A stretch of 64,000 nt of DNA from Curvibacter sp. GWA2_64_110. GTDB taxonomy: Bacteria > Pseudomonadota > Gammaproteobacteria > Burkholderiales > Burkholderiaceae_C. Where the stretch lies: assembly GCA_001797315.1 (NCBI GenBank), contig MGPC01000035.1, forward strand, positions 1 through 64,000, in the 5' to 3' direction. Each line of letters starts with the position of its first letter. The stretch's first letter is position 1. Made by a program: the position numbers and the translations under genes. A model generated the notes under the pieces. It was not told the DNA's origin. It saw only the letters and a program-made list of their open reading frames with translations, and did no database searches. Below, one piece after another: positions 27,301-36,288 of the stretch.

Positions 27301-27360
27301 TGGCGTTGGGATTGATCCCAGCGCCATGAATCGCTTCATGCACTCCAACTGGCATGAAGT
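27301..27360 (+). other. Two strong hairpins in the leader of the histone-like gene
   Basis: Hairpin A (27301-27326), TGGCGTTGGGAT-TG-ATCCCAGCGCCA, is a 12-bp stem with one G-T pair. Hairpin B (27334-27359) pairs CTTCATGC with GCATGAAG across a 10-nt loop. Neither has a T-run. They lie 30-90 bases upstream of the start of the lysine-rich gene, downstream of nrdB, and probably form a structured 5' UTR controlling translation, or an operator for hairpin A. No known riboswitch class is recognised. Confidence 0.55.
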
Positions 27361-27390
27361 GCTCTTTGTAACTTGATCAAGGAGAAAATG

Positions 27391-27921
27391 ATGGCAACTG
27401 CAAAAAAATCGGCCGCAAAGAAGGCCGCACCGAAGAAGGCTCCGGCCAAGAAAGCCGCAGCTAAGAAGGCTCCCGCCAAGAAGGTAGCAGCCAAAAAAGC
27501 TCCGGCCAAAAAAGCCGCAGCCAAGAAGGCTCCCGCCAAGAAGGTAGCAGCCAAGAAAGCTCCGGCCAAAAAAGCCGTAGCCAAGAAAGCGCCTGCCAAG
27601 AAGGTAGCAGCCAAAAAAGCTCCGGCCAAAAAAGCCGTAGCGAAGAAGGCTCCCGCCCGCAAGGCAGCAGCCAAGAAAGCTCCGGCCAAAAAAGCCGTAG
27701 CCAAGAAAGCGCCTGCCAAGAAGGCCGCTGCCAAGAAAGCTGCCGCCAAGAAACCGGCTGCGAAAAAGCCTGCTGCCAAGAAAGCCGCCAAGAAACCGGC
27801 TGCGAAGAAAGCAGCGAAAAAGCCTGCTGCCAAAGCAGCTCCGGCTCCGGCTGCCCCTGCTGCTCAGACCACTCTGAACCCGCAGGCCGCTTGGCCGTTT
27901 CCTACGGCCAGCAAGCCCTGA
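27391..27921 (+). CDS. Histone H1-like DNA-binding protein (AlgP/Hc1-type, KAPAKKA repeats)
   Basis: 176 residues, almost entirely Lys, Ala and Pro, built from repeats of the type [18 protein letters not shown], with a short non-repetitive end ([17 protein letters not shown]). Such basic, disordered proteins bind DNA or polyphosphate and condense the nucleoid. AAGGAG lies 7 bases before the ATG at 27391; the tracked start is an upstream TTG, and Met at 27388 is possible. It has a structured leader and its own terminator. Repeat number is likely variable between strains. Specific role unknown. Confidence 0.85.
   Translation: MATAKKSAAKKAAPKKAPAKKAAAKKAPAKKVAAKKAPAKKAAAKKAPAKKVAAKKAPAKKAVAKKAPAKKVAAKKAPAKKAVAKKAPARKAAAKKAPAKKAVAKKAPAKKAAAKKAAAKKPAAKKPAAKKAAKKPAAKKAAKKPAAKAAPAPAAPAAQTTLNPQAAWPFPTASKP
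27421..27720 (+). repeat. 60-bp tandem repeat inside the histone-like gene, about 5 units
   Basis: Units of 60 bp (20 codons) repeat in register, beginning at 27421, 27481, 27541, 27601 and 27661, with AAGGTAGCAGCCAA opening three of them. Differences are mostly synonymous or conservative (A/V, K/R). Such perfect register allows copy-number change by slippage or recombination without frameshift. Confidence 0.9.
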
Positions 27922-27938
27922 TTCAGCGGCTTGGCCTC

Positions 27939-27970
27939 AAGCCCGATGCTCTCAAGGCATCGGGCTTTTT
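27939..27970 (+). terminator. Rho-independent terminator after the histone-like gene
   Basis: AAGCCCGATGC-TCTCAAG-GCATCGGGCTT followed by TTTC. An 11-bp perfect stem beginning 18 bases after the stop codon. Confidence 0.9.
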
Positions 27971-27990
27971 CTTCGTAGATTCGTTCCGCC

Positions 27991-28311
27991 ATGGCTGTTC
28001 CCCAACTCCCGTTTTTGCGCATCGAAAAGGATGGCGCCATCATCGTGGATGTCCATGTCATGCCCAACGCGCCGCAGACCCTGATCCAGGGGTTGCACGA
28101 CGGTGCGCTACGCGTTCGCCTCAAGGCGCCGCCAGTGGATGGCAAAGCCAACCTCGCCTTGCAGGCTTGGCTGGCACAAACCTTGGGGGTCCCGCGTACC
28201 TCCGTTGAACTGATCCGTGGCGATACCGCCCGGCGCAAGCAACTGCGCGTTGCGGCCAGTCATGTCAAGGCTGCCGACTGGGAGCGCCTGACACCCCCCT
28301 CAGCCGACTAA
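27991..28311 (+). CDS. DUF167 / YggU family protein
   Basis: 106 residues. The family signature is clear: VHVMPNAPQT near residue 22, LRVRLKAPPVDGKANLAL in the middle, and the G-D-T-A-R-R-K sequence VELIRGDTARRKQLRV. YggU proteins are small alpha/beta proteins of unknown biochemical function. It starts 20 bases after the terminator stem of the histone-like gene, so it needs its own promoter. It is convergent with the PfkB-type kinase gene 11 bp away. Confidence 0.9.
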   Translation: MAVPQLPFLRIEKDGAIIVDVHVMPNAPQTLIQGLHDGALRVRLKAPPVDGKANLALQAWLAQTLGVPRTSVELIRGDTARRKQLRVAASHVKAADWERLTPPSAD

Positions 28312-28322
28312 GAGCGCCTTGA

Positions 28323-29225
28323 TTACACGCCAAAGGCCTTGGCGTCGACCGTGTAGTTCTGCGGCCCGCGATGTGCGATCTTGTGCGAGCCCATGCGGTT
28401 GCCGAGTTCGGCGCAACGTGCCAGCGACCAGCCTTGCTCCAGGCCGTAGAGCAAGCCACCACGGTAGGCATCACCGCAGCCCGTCGGATCGACCACGTCA
28501 ACCGCCTTGACCGGCGGCACCAGCGTCTTCTGACCGTCGACCCAGACTTCACTCCCCTCATGTCCGAGGGTAATGACCAGACCGTGCACATGGCGCGAAA
28601 TCTCGGCCGGACTCCAACCCGTGCGATCGCACAGCATCTTGCCTTCGTAGTCATTCACCGTCACCCAGCTGGCCAGCTCGACAAAACGCGCCAGCTCCTT
28701 GCCGTCGAACATGGGCAGGCCCTGGCCCGGATCGAAAACAAAAGGAATATCTGCCGCCTTGAACTGCTCGGCATGCTGCAGCATGGCGTCACGGCCATCG
28801 GGCGAGATGATGCCGAGTTTGATGTCGGGATGTCGTTCGATGCGGGTCACGTGCGCCTGCATCATGGCACCGGGGTGGAAGGCGGTGATCTGGTTGTTGT
28901 CCTTGTCGGTCATGATCAGGGCCTGCGCGGTGTAGGTGTCGCCGATCTCGCGTACGAACTGCGTGGCAATGCCCAACTCGCGCAGGCGATGCACATAACC
29001 GGCACCATCATTGCCGACGGTCGCCATCGGCAACGGCGTGCCGCCCAGCGCCTTGAGTGCATAGGCGATGTTGCCGGCGCAACCACCGAAGTCGCGGCGC
29101 AGCGTCGGCACCAGGAAGGACACATTGAGGATGTGCAGCTGGTCGGGCAGGATTTGCTCGGCAAACCGGCCCTCGAAATTCATGATGGTGTCAAAAGCCA
29201 GTGAACCGCAGATGAGAGATGCCAT
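28323..29225 (-). CDS. PfkB-family carbohydrate/nucleoside kinase (adenosine kinase/ribokinase-like)
   Basis: 300 residues. It has the N-terminal PfkB segment MASLICGSLAFDTIMNFEGRF, the glycine-rich substrate-binding motif FGGCAGNIAYALKALGG and the C-terminal signature VDVVDPTGCGDAYRGGLLYG with the catalytic Asp. The N-terminus resembles bacterial adenosine-kinase-like members, but the substrate cannot be settled from sequence. It is the last gene of the accB-accC-prmA-DUF3426 run, 21 bp after the DUF3426 gene. Confidence 0.9.
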   Translation of the reverse strand: MASLICGSLAFDTIMNFEGRFAEQILPDQLHILNVSFLVPTLRRDFGGCAGNIAYALKALGGTPLPMATVGNDGAGYVHRLRELGIATQFVREIGDTYTAQALIMTDKDNNQITAFHPGAMMQAHVTRIERHPDIKLGIISPDGRDAMLQHAEQFKAADIPFVFDPGQGLPMFDGKELARFVELASWVTVNDYEGKMLCDRTGWSPAEISRHVHGLVITLGHEGSEVWVDGQKTLVPPVKAVDVVDPTGCGDAYRGGLLYGLEQGWSLARCAELGNRMGSHKIAHRGPQNYTVDAKAFGV

Positions 29226-29246
29226 GGTGATGATGTAGAAAAGTTT

Positions 29247-30152
29247 TCAGGGATAAAAAGCGAGAACACGGTAGCCGGCAATCCGTTCTGCATTGCCGTT
29301 GGTCTTGATGCCAAGCGCCAGGGAAACCGCTGACTCCGAGCCAGCGGCAAGCACACCAGAAGACATGCCCAATTCGCCGGCCAGGAAGACCCGACGCATG
29401 AGCGCCTGGTCCTGGGCGTCGGTCAGCGACAACTCGATTGCCGGTAGCGCCACATCGGTCGCGGCCGCGTTCTTGAGCGTCAGATTCAACCGGTAAACGT
29501 CGGCTCGGAGCTTGTGGAAAGAGGCGCTGTCGATCAGCACCGACTCAATCTGGCGCAAGGGTGCCACACTGCATTGCAGTGGCGCACACATCGCTTCCAG
29601 CACCGGCTTGAAGCCCGGCACGGTGGCCGCAATCCGGTCCCGCTCATGCACCAGCAGTTGCATGAGCAAGGTAAGGCCCAAGAAGATGGCAGCTGGCAGC
29701 CCCACGAAGCGCCGCCAAGAATGCGCGGCAGGCGTGGTGCGCTCATCGGCCTCGCGCATGAAAGAGGGGGCTGGCGGCTCGACGGCTTCAGATTGTGCCC
29801 CGGTCAGCTCGTCCGTCTCCGCATCAGACCGGAAGAAAGAAGCCGGCTCCCAGGCAGGCATTTCATCCAGCACCGGCTGCAGCGGCGTCAACGCCACATC
29901 AACGGGTGCTTGCGGCGCAGGAACAGAATCCAGTACCGTTGTTTCATCGGCCGGTATCTCAGGCACTTCCAGCTCGATATCAACCGGCTCCGGTGGCGGA
30001 GCTTCGGCCTGTTGCGGATCCTGCAAATTCGACGAGGCATCAAAGACCTCGTCGCATTGGCCGCAGCGCACCCAGCCCCCGGAAATGCGCAGTTGGTCGG
30101 GCACGACCTTGAACATCGTCCGGCAAGCGGGGCAACGGGTGATCAGGCTCAT
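29247..30152 (-). CDS. Zinc-ribbon (MJ0042) DUF3426 membrane protein
   Basis: 301 residues from the Met beginning MSLITRCPACRTMF; the tracked ORF adds 62 unsupported residues. The N-terminal MJ0042 zinc finger has CPAC and CGQC; a long acidic, proline-rich linker follows, then one transmembrane helix (LPAAIFLGLTLLMQLLV) and a C-terminal DUF3426 domain (about residues 215-301) likely on the periplasmic side. Function unknown; the gene is commonly next to prmA in Burkholderiales, as here (35-bp gap). Confidence 0.88.
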   Translation of the reverse strand: MSLITRCPACRTMFKVVPDQLRISGGWVRCGQCDEVFDASSNLQDPQQAEAPPPEPVDIELEVPEIPADETTVLDSVPAPQAPVDVALTPLQPVLDEMPAWEPASFFRSDAETDELTGAQSEAVEPPAPSFMREADERTTPAAHSWRRFVGLPAAIFLGLTLLMQLLVHERDRIAATVPGFKPVLEAMCAPLQCSVAPLRQIESVLIDSASFHKLRADVYRLNLTLKNAAATDVALPAIELSLTDAQDQALMRRVFLAGELGMSSGVLAAGSESAVSLALGIKTNGNAERIAGYRVLAFYP

Positions 30153-30187
30153 GAGGTCGGGATTGTAGAGCGCCGCCCCGGCCCCGG

Positions 30188-31078
30188 TCAGAAGCTGGCC
30201 GTCATCAGGATCCAGCCGTCTTCCGCGTCGCTCACCGTCAACTGGCAATAGGGTGCATAAGCCAGCTTCAACTCCTCGGCCTGCCGCTCCAGGATGCCCG
30301 CCAGTACCAGCGCCCCACCCGGCGCCACCCGGGCGCACAGCAAGGGCGCCAAGACTTTGAGCGGCGTGGCCAGGATATTGGCCAGCACCGTCCGGTACTG
30401 GCCGCTGGCCGCATCGGGCAGGCCCGCGTTGAGCGCGACCTCGTTGGCCTGCGCATTGAGGATGGTCGATGTCACGGCCGCCTCGTCAATGTCGACCGCA
30501 TCGATCTCACGCGCGCCGTGCTTGGCAGCACCGATCGCCAGAATGCCGGAACCACAACCGTAATCAAGCACCCGGCCCAGCCCCCCCTCGTCGGCGGCAT
30601 GGCACGCGATCCAACGCAGGCACATGCGGGTGGTCGGGTGCGTGCCAGTGCCGAAGGCCAGACCGGGGTCAAGCCGGATGATGGTCTTGGCTTGTGCCGG
30701 CGGCTCATGCCAGGTCGGCACAATCCAGAAATCCGGCGTGATTTCCACCGGTGCAAACTGCGACTGCGTCAGACGCACCCAGTCCTGCTCGGGCACTTCG
30801 CTGATGCCGAGCAGGCGGCAACCGTCGAAGAAATCCTGCGCCTGCAGCAAGGCTGCCGCCTCGCTGGCCGCCGCTTGTGTCGGGTACAGAGCCAGCATGC
30901 GCGAGCGCTGCCAACCGTCCTGCGGCGGCGGCATGCCGGGCTCACCGAACAAAGCCTGCTCGGCCTCGGTCTGCGCATCGGCATCTTCGACACTGACGCT
31001 CAGGGCATCGAGCGCATCGAGCGCATCGCTCAGGACTTCGACCCGCTCCTGCGGGCACAACAGACTCAGTTCATGCAT
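30188..31078 (-). CDS. prmA: Ribosomal protein L11 methyltransferase
   Basis: SAM-dependent trimethylation of L11. 296 residues, the usual length. The N-terminal L11-recognition domain is followed by the Rossmann methyltransferase domain with DPGLAFGTGTHPTTRMCL, motif I VLDYGCGSGILAIGAAKHGA and the NPPY-like VLANILATPL. It lies 9 bp downstream of accC in the accB operon, a common proteobacterial arrangement. Confidence 0.97.
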   Translation of the reverse strand: MHELSLLCPQERVEVLSDALDALDALSVSVEDADAQTEAEQALFGEPGMPPPQDGWQRSRMLALYPTQAAASEAAALLQAQDFFDGCRLLGISEVPEQDWVRLTQSQFAPVEITPDFWIVPTWHEPPAQAKTIIRLDPGLAFGTGTHPTTRMCLRWIACHAADEGGLGRVLDYGCGSGILAIGAAKHGAREIDAVDIDEAAVTSTILNAQANEVALNAGLPDAASGQYRTVLANILATPLKVLAPLLCARVAPGGALVLAGILERQAEELKLAYAPYCQLTVSDAEDGWILMTASF

Positions 31079-31087
31079 GGCCGCTGC

Positions 31088-32437
31088 CTAGCGTTTGTGG
31101 CGCGCCATCCACTCCTCAAGGTAGTGGATGTTGGTCCCGCCAGCCATGAACTTGGCATCGGCCATCAGCTCACGGTGCAGCGGAATATTGGTGTTGATGC
31201 CCTCGACCAGGGTCTCACCCAGCGCTGTGCTCATGCGCGCCATGGCCTGCTGACGCGTATCGCCATGGACGATGATCTTGCCGACCATCGAATCGTAGTT
31301 CGGCGGCACGAAGTAGTTGGTATAGACATGCGAGTCCACCCGCACGCCCGGCCCGCCGGGTGCATGCCACATGGTGACGCGACCCGGTGACGGTGTGAAT
31401 TTGTAGGGATCTTCCGCATTGATGCGGCATTCGATCGCGTGGCCACGGATCTGGATGTCGCGCTGCGTGAACGGCAGCTTCTCGCCGGCCGCCACCATGA
31501 TCTGCGTCTTCACGATGTCCACGCCGGTGATCATTTCGGTCACCGGATGCTCCACCTGCACACGCGTGTTCATTTCGATGAAATAGAACTCGCCGTCTTC
31601 ATACAGGAACTCGAAGGTACCGGCACCGCGGTAGCCAATCTTCTTGCAGGCCGCCACACAGCGCTCGCCGACCTTGTCGATCAGCTTGCGCGGGATGCCC
31701 GGCGCCGGCGCTTCCTCGATGATCTTCTGGTGGCGCCGCTGCATGGAGCAATCGCGCTCGCCCAGGTAGACGGCATTGCGATGCTTGTCAGCCAGCACCT
31801 GGATCTCGATATGGCGCGGATTCTGCAGGAATTTCTCCATGTAGACCGCCGGGTTGTTGAAGGCGGCACCGGCCTCGGCCTTGGTCATCTGTACCGCATT
31901 GATCAGCGCCGCTTCGGTGTGCACCACGCGCATGCCGCGCCCGCCGCCGCCGCCGGCCGCCTTGATGATCACCGGGTAGCCGATGGCCTTGGCGATGCGA
32001 CGGATCTGCACCGGATCGTCCGGCAGTTCGCCCTCCGAGCCGGGTACGCAGGGCACGCCGGCCTTGATCATGGCCTGCTTGGCCGATACCTTGTCGCCCA
32101 TGATGCGAATGGACTCGGGTGTCGGACCGATGAACTGGAACCCGCTTTGCTCGACACGCTCGGCAAAGTCGGCGTTCTCGCTCAGAAAGCCATAGCCGGG
32201 GTGAATGGCCTCGGCATCGGTCACTTCCGCCGCCGAAATGATGGCCGGCATATTGAGATAGCTCTGCCCGGACGGTGCCGGACCGATGCACACCGCCTCT
32301 TCCGCCAGCTTGACGTACTTGGCTTCGCGATCGGCTTCGGAATAGACCATCACGGCCTTGATGCCCAGTTCGCGGCAAGCACGCTGAATCCGCAGGGCGA
32401 TTTCTCCCCTGTTGGCAACCAGAATCTTTTTGAACAT
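31088..32437 (-). CDS. accC: Acetyl-CoA carboxylase, biotin carboxylase subunit
   Basis: ATP-dependent carboxylation of biotin on AccB, the first half-reaction of malonyl-CoA synthesis. 449 residues, matching the E. coli enzyme. ATP-grasp features are complete: [16 protein letters not shown], the [17 protein letters not shown] segment and the biotin-binding [14 protein letters not shown]. It begins 13 bp after accB in the usual accB-accC order. Confidence 0.98.
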   Translation of the reverse strand: MFKKILVANRGEIALRIQRACRELGIKAVMVYSEADREAKYVKLAEEAVCIGPAPSGQSYLNMPAIISAAEVTDAEAIHPGYGFLSENADFAERVEQSGFQFIGPTPESIRIMGDKVSAKQAMIKAGVPCVPGSEGELPDDPVQIRRIAKAIGYPVIIKAAGGGGGRGMRVVHTEAALINAVQMTKAEAGAAFNNPAVYMEKFLQNPRHIEIQVLADKHRNAVYLGERDCSMQRRHQKIIEEAPAPGIPRKLIDKVGERCVAACKKIGYRGAGTFEFLYEDGEFYFIEMNTRVQVEHPVTEMITGVDIVKTQIMVAAGEKLPFTQRDIQIRGHAIECRINAEDPYKFTPSPGRVTMWHAPGGPGVRVDSHVYTNYFVPPNYDSMVGKIIVHGDTRQQAMARMSTALGETLVEGINTNIPLHRELMADAKFMAGGTNIHYLEEWMARHKR

Positions 32438-32450
32438 GAGACGAGTTGCC

Positions 32451-32915
32451 TTATTCGATGACGAACAGGGGCTGGCCGTATTCCACGGCCTGGCCGTTCT
32501 CGCCCAGGATCTGCGTCACGGTACCGGCCTTGTCGGCTTCGATCTCGTTGAGGATCTTCATCGCCTCGATGATGCACAGGGTGTCGCCTTCCTTGACCAC
32601 CGAACCCAGTTCGACAAACGCCTTGGCGCCGGGCGAGGCCGAGCGGTAGAACGTGCCAACCATGGGCGACTTGACGGTATGACCGGTGACGACCGGCGCA
32701 GCCGGGGCCGCAGCAGGCACCGGGGCCGCAGCAGGTGCGGCAGCGACGGCGGCCGGCGCAGCCGCCATGGGCACCGCAGGCAGCGAATAGCCCTGAACCA
32801 TGGCACCGCCGCCTTTGACGATACGCACCTTGCCTTCGGCTTCGGTGATTTCGAGTTCCGACACATTGGAATCGGACACCAGGTCAATCAGGGTCTTGAG
32901 TTTTCGCAAATCCAT
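32451..32915 (-). CDS. accB: Acetyl-CoA carboxylase, biotin carboxyl carrier protein
   Basis: 154 residues. An N-terminal helical region ([21 protein letters not shown]) is followed by an Ala/Pro linker and the biotinyl domain with the target lysine in [15 protein letters not shown]. It carries biotin between AccC and the AccAD transferase. GGAGATCCC lies just before the ATG. First gene of accB-accC-prmA-DUF3426-kinase. Confidence 0.98.
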   Translation of the reverse strand: MDLRKLKTLIDLVSDSNVSELEITEAEGKVRIVKGGGAMVQGYSLPAVPMAAAPAAVAAAPAAAPVPAAAPAAPVVTGHTVKSPMVGTFYRSASPGAKAFVELGSVVKEGDTLCIIEAMKILNEIEADKAGTVTQILGENGQAVEYGQPLFVIE

Positions 32916-33052
32916 GGGATCTCCAACGTTTTTCCTAAAGATTGCTTCAATTTACTTTGAACTGAAGCGATTTCCACCCAAATTTCGGGAATTCCAAAAA
33001 ACAAAAGGGCAGACATTTGCCGGCCGCCATCATAAAGGATGTGTTGCAAGCC

Positions 33053-33598
33053 CTACTTTAACTCACGCCAGAGCGCCAAATCGGACGGGGAGACCTTGCC
33101 AATTTTACGATTCCGGATCACGCCGTCAGCGCCCAGCACCACAGAAAAAGGCAGGCCGCCACTGACGTTGCCCAGTGATTTGCTTAAGGAAACGCCTTCC
33201 ATGCCAGCCAAAGCGACCGGGAAAGCCAGCGGTTGTTTAACCAGAAAATCACGCACCGGAGCAGTTTTATCCACCGCCAAACCAAAAACTTGCCAACCTT
33301 TAGCAGCATTTTCCTTATAAAAGGCATCCAATAAAGGTAATTCCTCGATGCAGGGCGGGCACCAGGTGGCCCAGAAATTGATCAGCAAGGGCCGCCCTCG
33401 CAGGCTTTCCATTGCCAGTGTCGCCCCCGTCGGCGTCTCGAAGGACAGCGACCACAAAGCCAGCGCCGCTTGGTCGTCGACTGGTTTGGGGGAAAACTTC
33501 CGCCAGGCCCAGCCCGCTCCCCCCAGACCCGCCACAGCGGCGACCGCCGCATACAACCAGTGCCGCCGGGAAGGTTTCAACTCATTTTCAAAACTCAC
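33053..33598 (-). CDS. TlpA/ResA-like thiol-disulfide oxidoreductase, membrane-anchored
   Basis: 181 residues with one N-terminal membrane anchor (HWLYAAVAAVAGLGGAGWAW) and a periplasmic thioredoxin fold holding the redox motif WATWCPPCIEELP, plus the cis-proline region GGLPFSVVLG. TlpA/ResA proteins reduce periplasmic disulfides, often of apocytochrome c; here the target is unknown. It starts 10 bp after the upstream hypothetical gene and ends about 137 bp before accB. Confidence 0.92.
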   Translation of the reverse strand: MSFENELKPSRRHWLYAAVAAVAGLGGAGWAWRKFSPKPVDDQAALALWSLSFETPTGATLAMESLRGRPLLINFWATWCPPCIEELPLLDAFYKENAAKGWQVFGLAVDKTAPVRDFLVKQPLAFPVALAGMEGVSLSKSLGNVSGGLPFSVVLGADGVIRNRKIGKVSPSDLALWRELK

Positions 33599-33607
33599 AA
33601 AACATCC

Positions 33608-34198
33608 TCAAGTGGACTCAATGTCTGCCAACAATCGGCGAACAGCCGTTAAATCTCCACGCGGCACCCGACCTTTCGTGTCCCGCAGCAAAGCGCCACG
33701 CATGTCGTCGAGGTCATGGAGCATCAAATGGACACCGACTGTCTCGCCGAGTTCCGGACAGCGGGCATGAAAACTCAGGACCTCCACCGGCTCATGGTGA
33801 AAGCCGGTCACGGTGCGCGGCTCATAGGACACCCCCTGATCGATCAAGGCGATTTCGGCCGATTTTTCATCATCGCAAAACAGCTGCAGGTAAATATCCG
33901 ACAAACGGGTCGCCGTGCCGTGCCAGACCGCCCCGCCCAGGTAGGGCCGGAACAGGGTCAGCCGCTCCATCCATTGCAGAGCCAGGCGCCGCAGCGCCTG
34001 CAGTTCAGCCGGCTGGGTGTCGGCGCAGAACACCGCGATGTACTCACGCACCGCATCCTCCACCTCGTCATTGCCAGGCAACGGCGTGCGTGACGGCAAG
34101 CCAAGCTGGCGCACAGCGCGACGCTTGGCCAGGCCATACTCCAGCCCCTCGTCTACCACCATCTGCGCCGCCGCGGCGGCAATTTCCTGTTTGCTCAT
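33608..34198 (-). CDS. Conserved hypothetical protein (Burkholderiales)
   Basis: 196 residues from the Met beginning MSKQEIAAAAAQMVVDEGLE; the tracked ORF adds 17 residues extending into the mpl promoter region. A helical N-terminal half precedes a conserved core (YLGGAVWHGTATRLSDIYLQ, then LFCDDEKSAEIALID) whose G...GTA..SDI pattern vaguely recalls nucleotidyltransferase folds, but I would not assign activity. No signal peptide or membrane helix. It shares an operon with the TlpA-like gene and is divergent from mpl. Confidence 0.75.
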   Translation of the reverse strand: MSKQEIAAAAAQMVVDEGLEYGLAKRRAVRQLGLPSRTPLPGNDEVEDAVREYIAVFCADTQPAELQALRRLALQWMERLTLFRPYLGGAVWHGTATRLSDIYLQLFCDDEKSAEIALIDQGVSYEPRTVTGFHHEPVEVLSFHARCPELGETVGVHLMLHDLDDMRGALLRDTKGRVPRGDLTAVRRLLADIEST

Positions 34199-34275
34199 GC
34201 CGGGGGTATTGTGCACCTGCGCTTGATACCCAGGCGGTCGCAAGGACACCTGCCACCTCCCCCTAGAATCGGGCC

Positions 34276-35685
34276 ATGCATATTCACATCCTCGGCATCT
34301 GCGGCACCTTCATGGGTGGACTGGCTGCCCTCGCCCGCGAAGCGGGCCACAAGGTCACCGGCTGCGATGCCGGCGTCTACCCGCCGATGAGCGACCAGCT
34401 GCGCGCGCTCGGCATTGAGCTGATCGAGGGCTTCGGCGCCGAGCAGTTGGCACTGCGCCCGGACATGTTCGTGATCGGCAACGTGGTCAGCCGAGCCCGC
34501 CTGGCCGACGGCAGCCCCAAATTCCCCCTGATGGAGGCCATCATGGAAGCCGGGCTGCCCTATACCAGCGGCCCTCAATGGCTGGCCGAGCATGTGCTGC
34601 AGGGCCGCCATGTGCTGGCAGTAGCCGGCACCCACGGCAAGACCACCACCACCTCGATGCTGACCTGGATCCTGGAGGCTGCCGGCCTGCAGCCGGGCTT
34701 TCTGGTCGGTGGCGTACCCATGAACTTCGGCGTGTCAGCCCGGCTTGGCGCGCCAGTTCGCCCCCACGCCAAGACCCCGGCGGATCAGCGTCCGCTGTTC
34801 GTGATCGAGGCCGACGAATACGACACGGCCTTTTTCGACAAGCGCAGCAAGTTCGTGCACTACCGGCCACGCACGGCCGTGCTCAACAACCTGGAGTTCG
34901 ACCACGCCGACATCTTCGACGACCTGGCCGCCATCGAACGCCAGTTCCACCATCTGGTGCGCACCGTGCCCGCCTCAGGACGCGTCGTGGTCAACGGCCT
35001 GGAAGAGAGCCTGGCACGCGTGCTGCACGCCGGCTGCTGGAGTGAGGTACGCAGCTTCGGCGCAGCGGTGAGCGATTTCTCGGCCCACGGCGAACCACAC
35101 CGCTTTGACGTGCTACGCCAAGGCCAGCCTGTTGCCAAGCTTGAGTGGACACTCACTGGCATTCACAACCAACTCAATGCGCTGGCGGCCATCGCGGCAG
35201 CCGAGCATGTGGGCGTGGCACCTGAGGTGGCTGCACGCGCCCTGGGTGAGTTCCAGAACGTCAAGCGCCGCATGGAAGTGCGCGGCAGCGTCCACGGCAT
35301 CACGGTCTACGATGACTTCGCCCACCACCCGACGGCCATCCGCACCACACTCGACGGCCTGCGCCGCAAGGTCGGGCCGGATCACCGCATCCTGGCGGTA
35401 TTCGAGCCGCGCTCCAACACCATGAAGCTGGGCACCATGAAGGCACAGTTGCCCTGGAGCCTGGAGGATGCCGACCTGGCTTTTTGCCATGCTGGCGGCC
35501 TGGGCTGGGATGCGCGCGAGTCCCTGGCCCCCATGGGCGCACGGGTGCAAGTGGCGAACACGATAGACGAACTGGTTCGCCAGGTGGTCGCCAGTGCGGA
35601 AGCGGGCGATCACATCCTGTGCATGAGCAACGGCGGTTTCGGCGGCATTCACCTCAAGCTGCTGCAAGCGCTACAAGAAAAGTAG
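34276..35685 (+). CDS. mpl: UDP-N-acetylmuramate:L-alanyl-gamma-D-glutamyl-meso-diaminopimelate ligase
   Basis: Attaches recycled murein tripeptide to UDP-MurNAc. 469 residues, Mur-ligase fold: N-terminal MHIHILGICGTFMGGLAALA, P-loop [13 protein letters not shown], the Mpl-typical long insertion with IEADEYDTAFFDKRSKFVHY, and YDDFAHHPTAIRTTL near residue 355. Distinguished from MurC by the ICGTFMGG start and the DEYDTAFFDKRSKF segment. Works with ampD (22 kb) in peptidoglycan recycling. Confidence 0.96.
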   Translation: MHIHILGICGTFMGGLAALAREAGHKVTGCDAGVYPPMSDQLRALGIELIEGFGAEQLALRPDMFVIGNVVSRARLADGSPKFPLMEAIMEAGLPYTSGPQWLAEHVLQGRHVLAVAGTHGKTTTTSMLTWILEAAGLQPGFLVGGVPMNFGVSARLGAPVRPHAKTPADQRPLFVIEADEYDTAFFDKRSKFVHYRPRTAVLNNLEFDHADIFDDLAAIERQFHHLVRTVPASGRVVVNGLEESLARVLHAGCWSEVRSFGAAVSDFSAHGEPHRFDVLRQGQPVAKLEWTLTGIHNQLNALAAIAAAEHVGVAPEVAARALGEFQNVKRRMEVRGSVHGITVYDDFAHHPTAIRTTLDGLRRKVGPDHRILAVFEPRSNTMKLGTMKAQLPWSLEDADLAFCHAGGLGWDARESLAPMGARVQVANTIDELVRQVVASAEAGDHILCMSNGGFGGIHLKLLQALQEK

Positions 35686-35717
35686 TTCCCGTCGCACACA
35701 GGAGAGGGGCAACAGAT

Positions 35718-35747
35718 TGGCCGGCTTGAACCTGTCCCTGCCGGCCA
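35718..35747 (+). other. Hairpin after mpl
   Basis: TGGCCGGC and GCCGGCCA form a perfect 8-bp stem with a 14-nt loop, 33 bases after the mpl stop. No T-run follows, so it is not a canonical terminator; it may be an RNA 3'-end stabiliser or chance. Confidence 0.35.
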
Positions 35748-35820
35748 CCCTGCGGCACTGGCGCGGATATGCCGATAAGATGACATCGAACCGTTTTTTG
35801 TTTGTCTTCGGGGACATGCC

Positions 35821-36288
35821 ATGACTTCCGACAAACCACTGAAAAGCAGCACCACCCAGATAAAGAGTACGCCGTTCGCCCCGCACGGGCAGGTTGATAT
35901 CTGGATGGAGGGCAACCTGCACCATTACGAATCCACCGGCCCTTTCAACAAGGAGCTGGTGGACTGCCTGGCGGTCGCCCAGTCGAATTTCCTGCAAGCA
36001 CTGAAGCTGGACGGCCCCTGGGTCAGCATCTGCACCATCAAGAAAAGCGCCTTGATCACCCCGGACGGCCTGCAGCGGTATGCCGATCTGATCCGCAAGA
36101 CGCCGCCGGAACTCACTCCGGTGGCCACGGCGTATGTCATTGCCCCCGAAGTCGAGGGGGGCCAGTTCATGACCCCCCACTTTGTCAAGATCTTTGCCGA
36201 CGCCGACCGGCCGTTCCAGACCTTTGAAACCATGGCCGAAGCCCAGAGCTGGGCCCGGGCCCTGATCGACAGGGCCGGCGCGCCTTAG
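35821..36288 (+). CDS. Hypothetical protein, 155 aa
   Basis: Soluble alpha/beta protein without signal peptide or membrane segment. Recognisable stretches: DIWMEGNLHHYESTGPFN, GPWVSICTIKKSALITP and MAEAQSWARALIDRAG. The layout (a short activity domain ending in an AxSWAxxLI helix) resembles STAS/SpoIIAA-like small proteins, but this is only an impression. Its stop overlaps the aroG stop region by 4 bases on the opposite strand. Codon use and GC look native. Confidence 0.7.
   Translation: MTSDKPLKSSTTQIKSTPFAPHGQVDIWMEGNLHHYESTGPFNKELVDCLAVAQSNFLQALKLDGPWVSICTIKKSALITPDGLQRYADLIRKTPPELTPVATAYVIAPEVEGGQFMTPHFVKIFADADRPFQTFETMAEAQSWARALIDRAGAP

Noticed and set aside
27230-27376. 48-codon ORF (MASRITHIIDRPVEDGFGVC...) between nrdB and the histone-like gene
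   Set aside because: No clear ribosome site, and the same bases form two strong hairpins; structure explains the sequence better than coding. Conservation could change this.
27336-27833. 165-aa minus-strand ORF rich in AFLAGAFLA repeats
   Set aside because: It is the antisense shadow of the KAPAKKA repeats of the histone-like gene; no start signals and composition explained by the sense strand.
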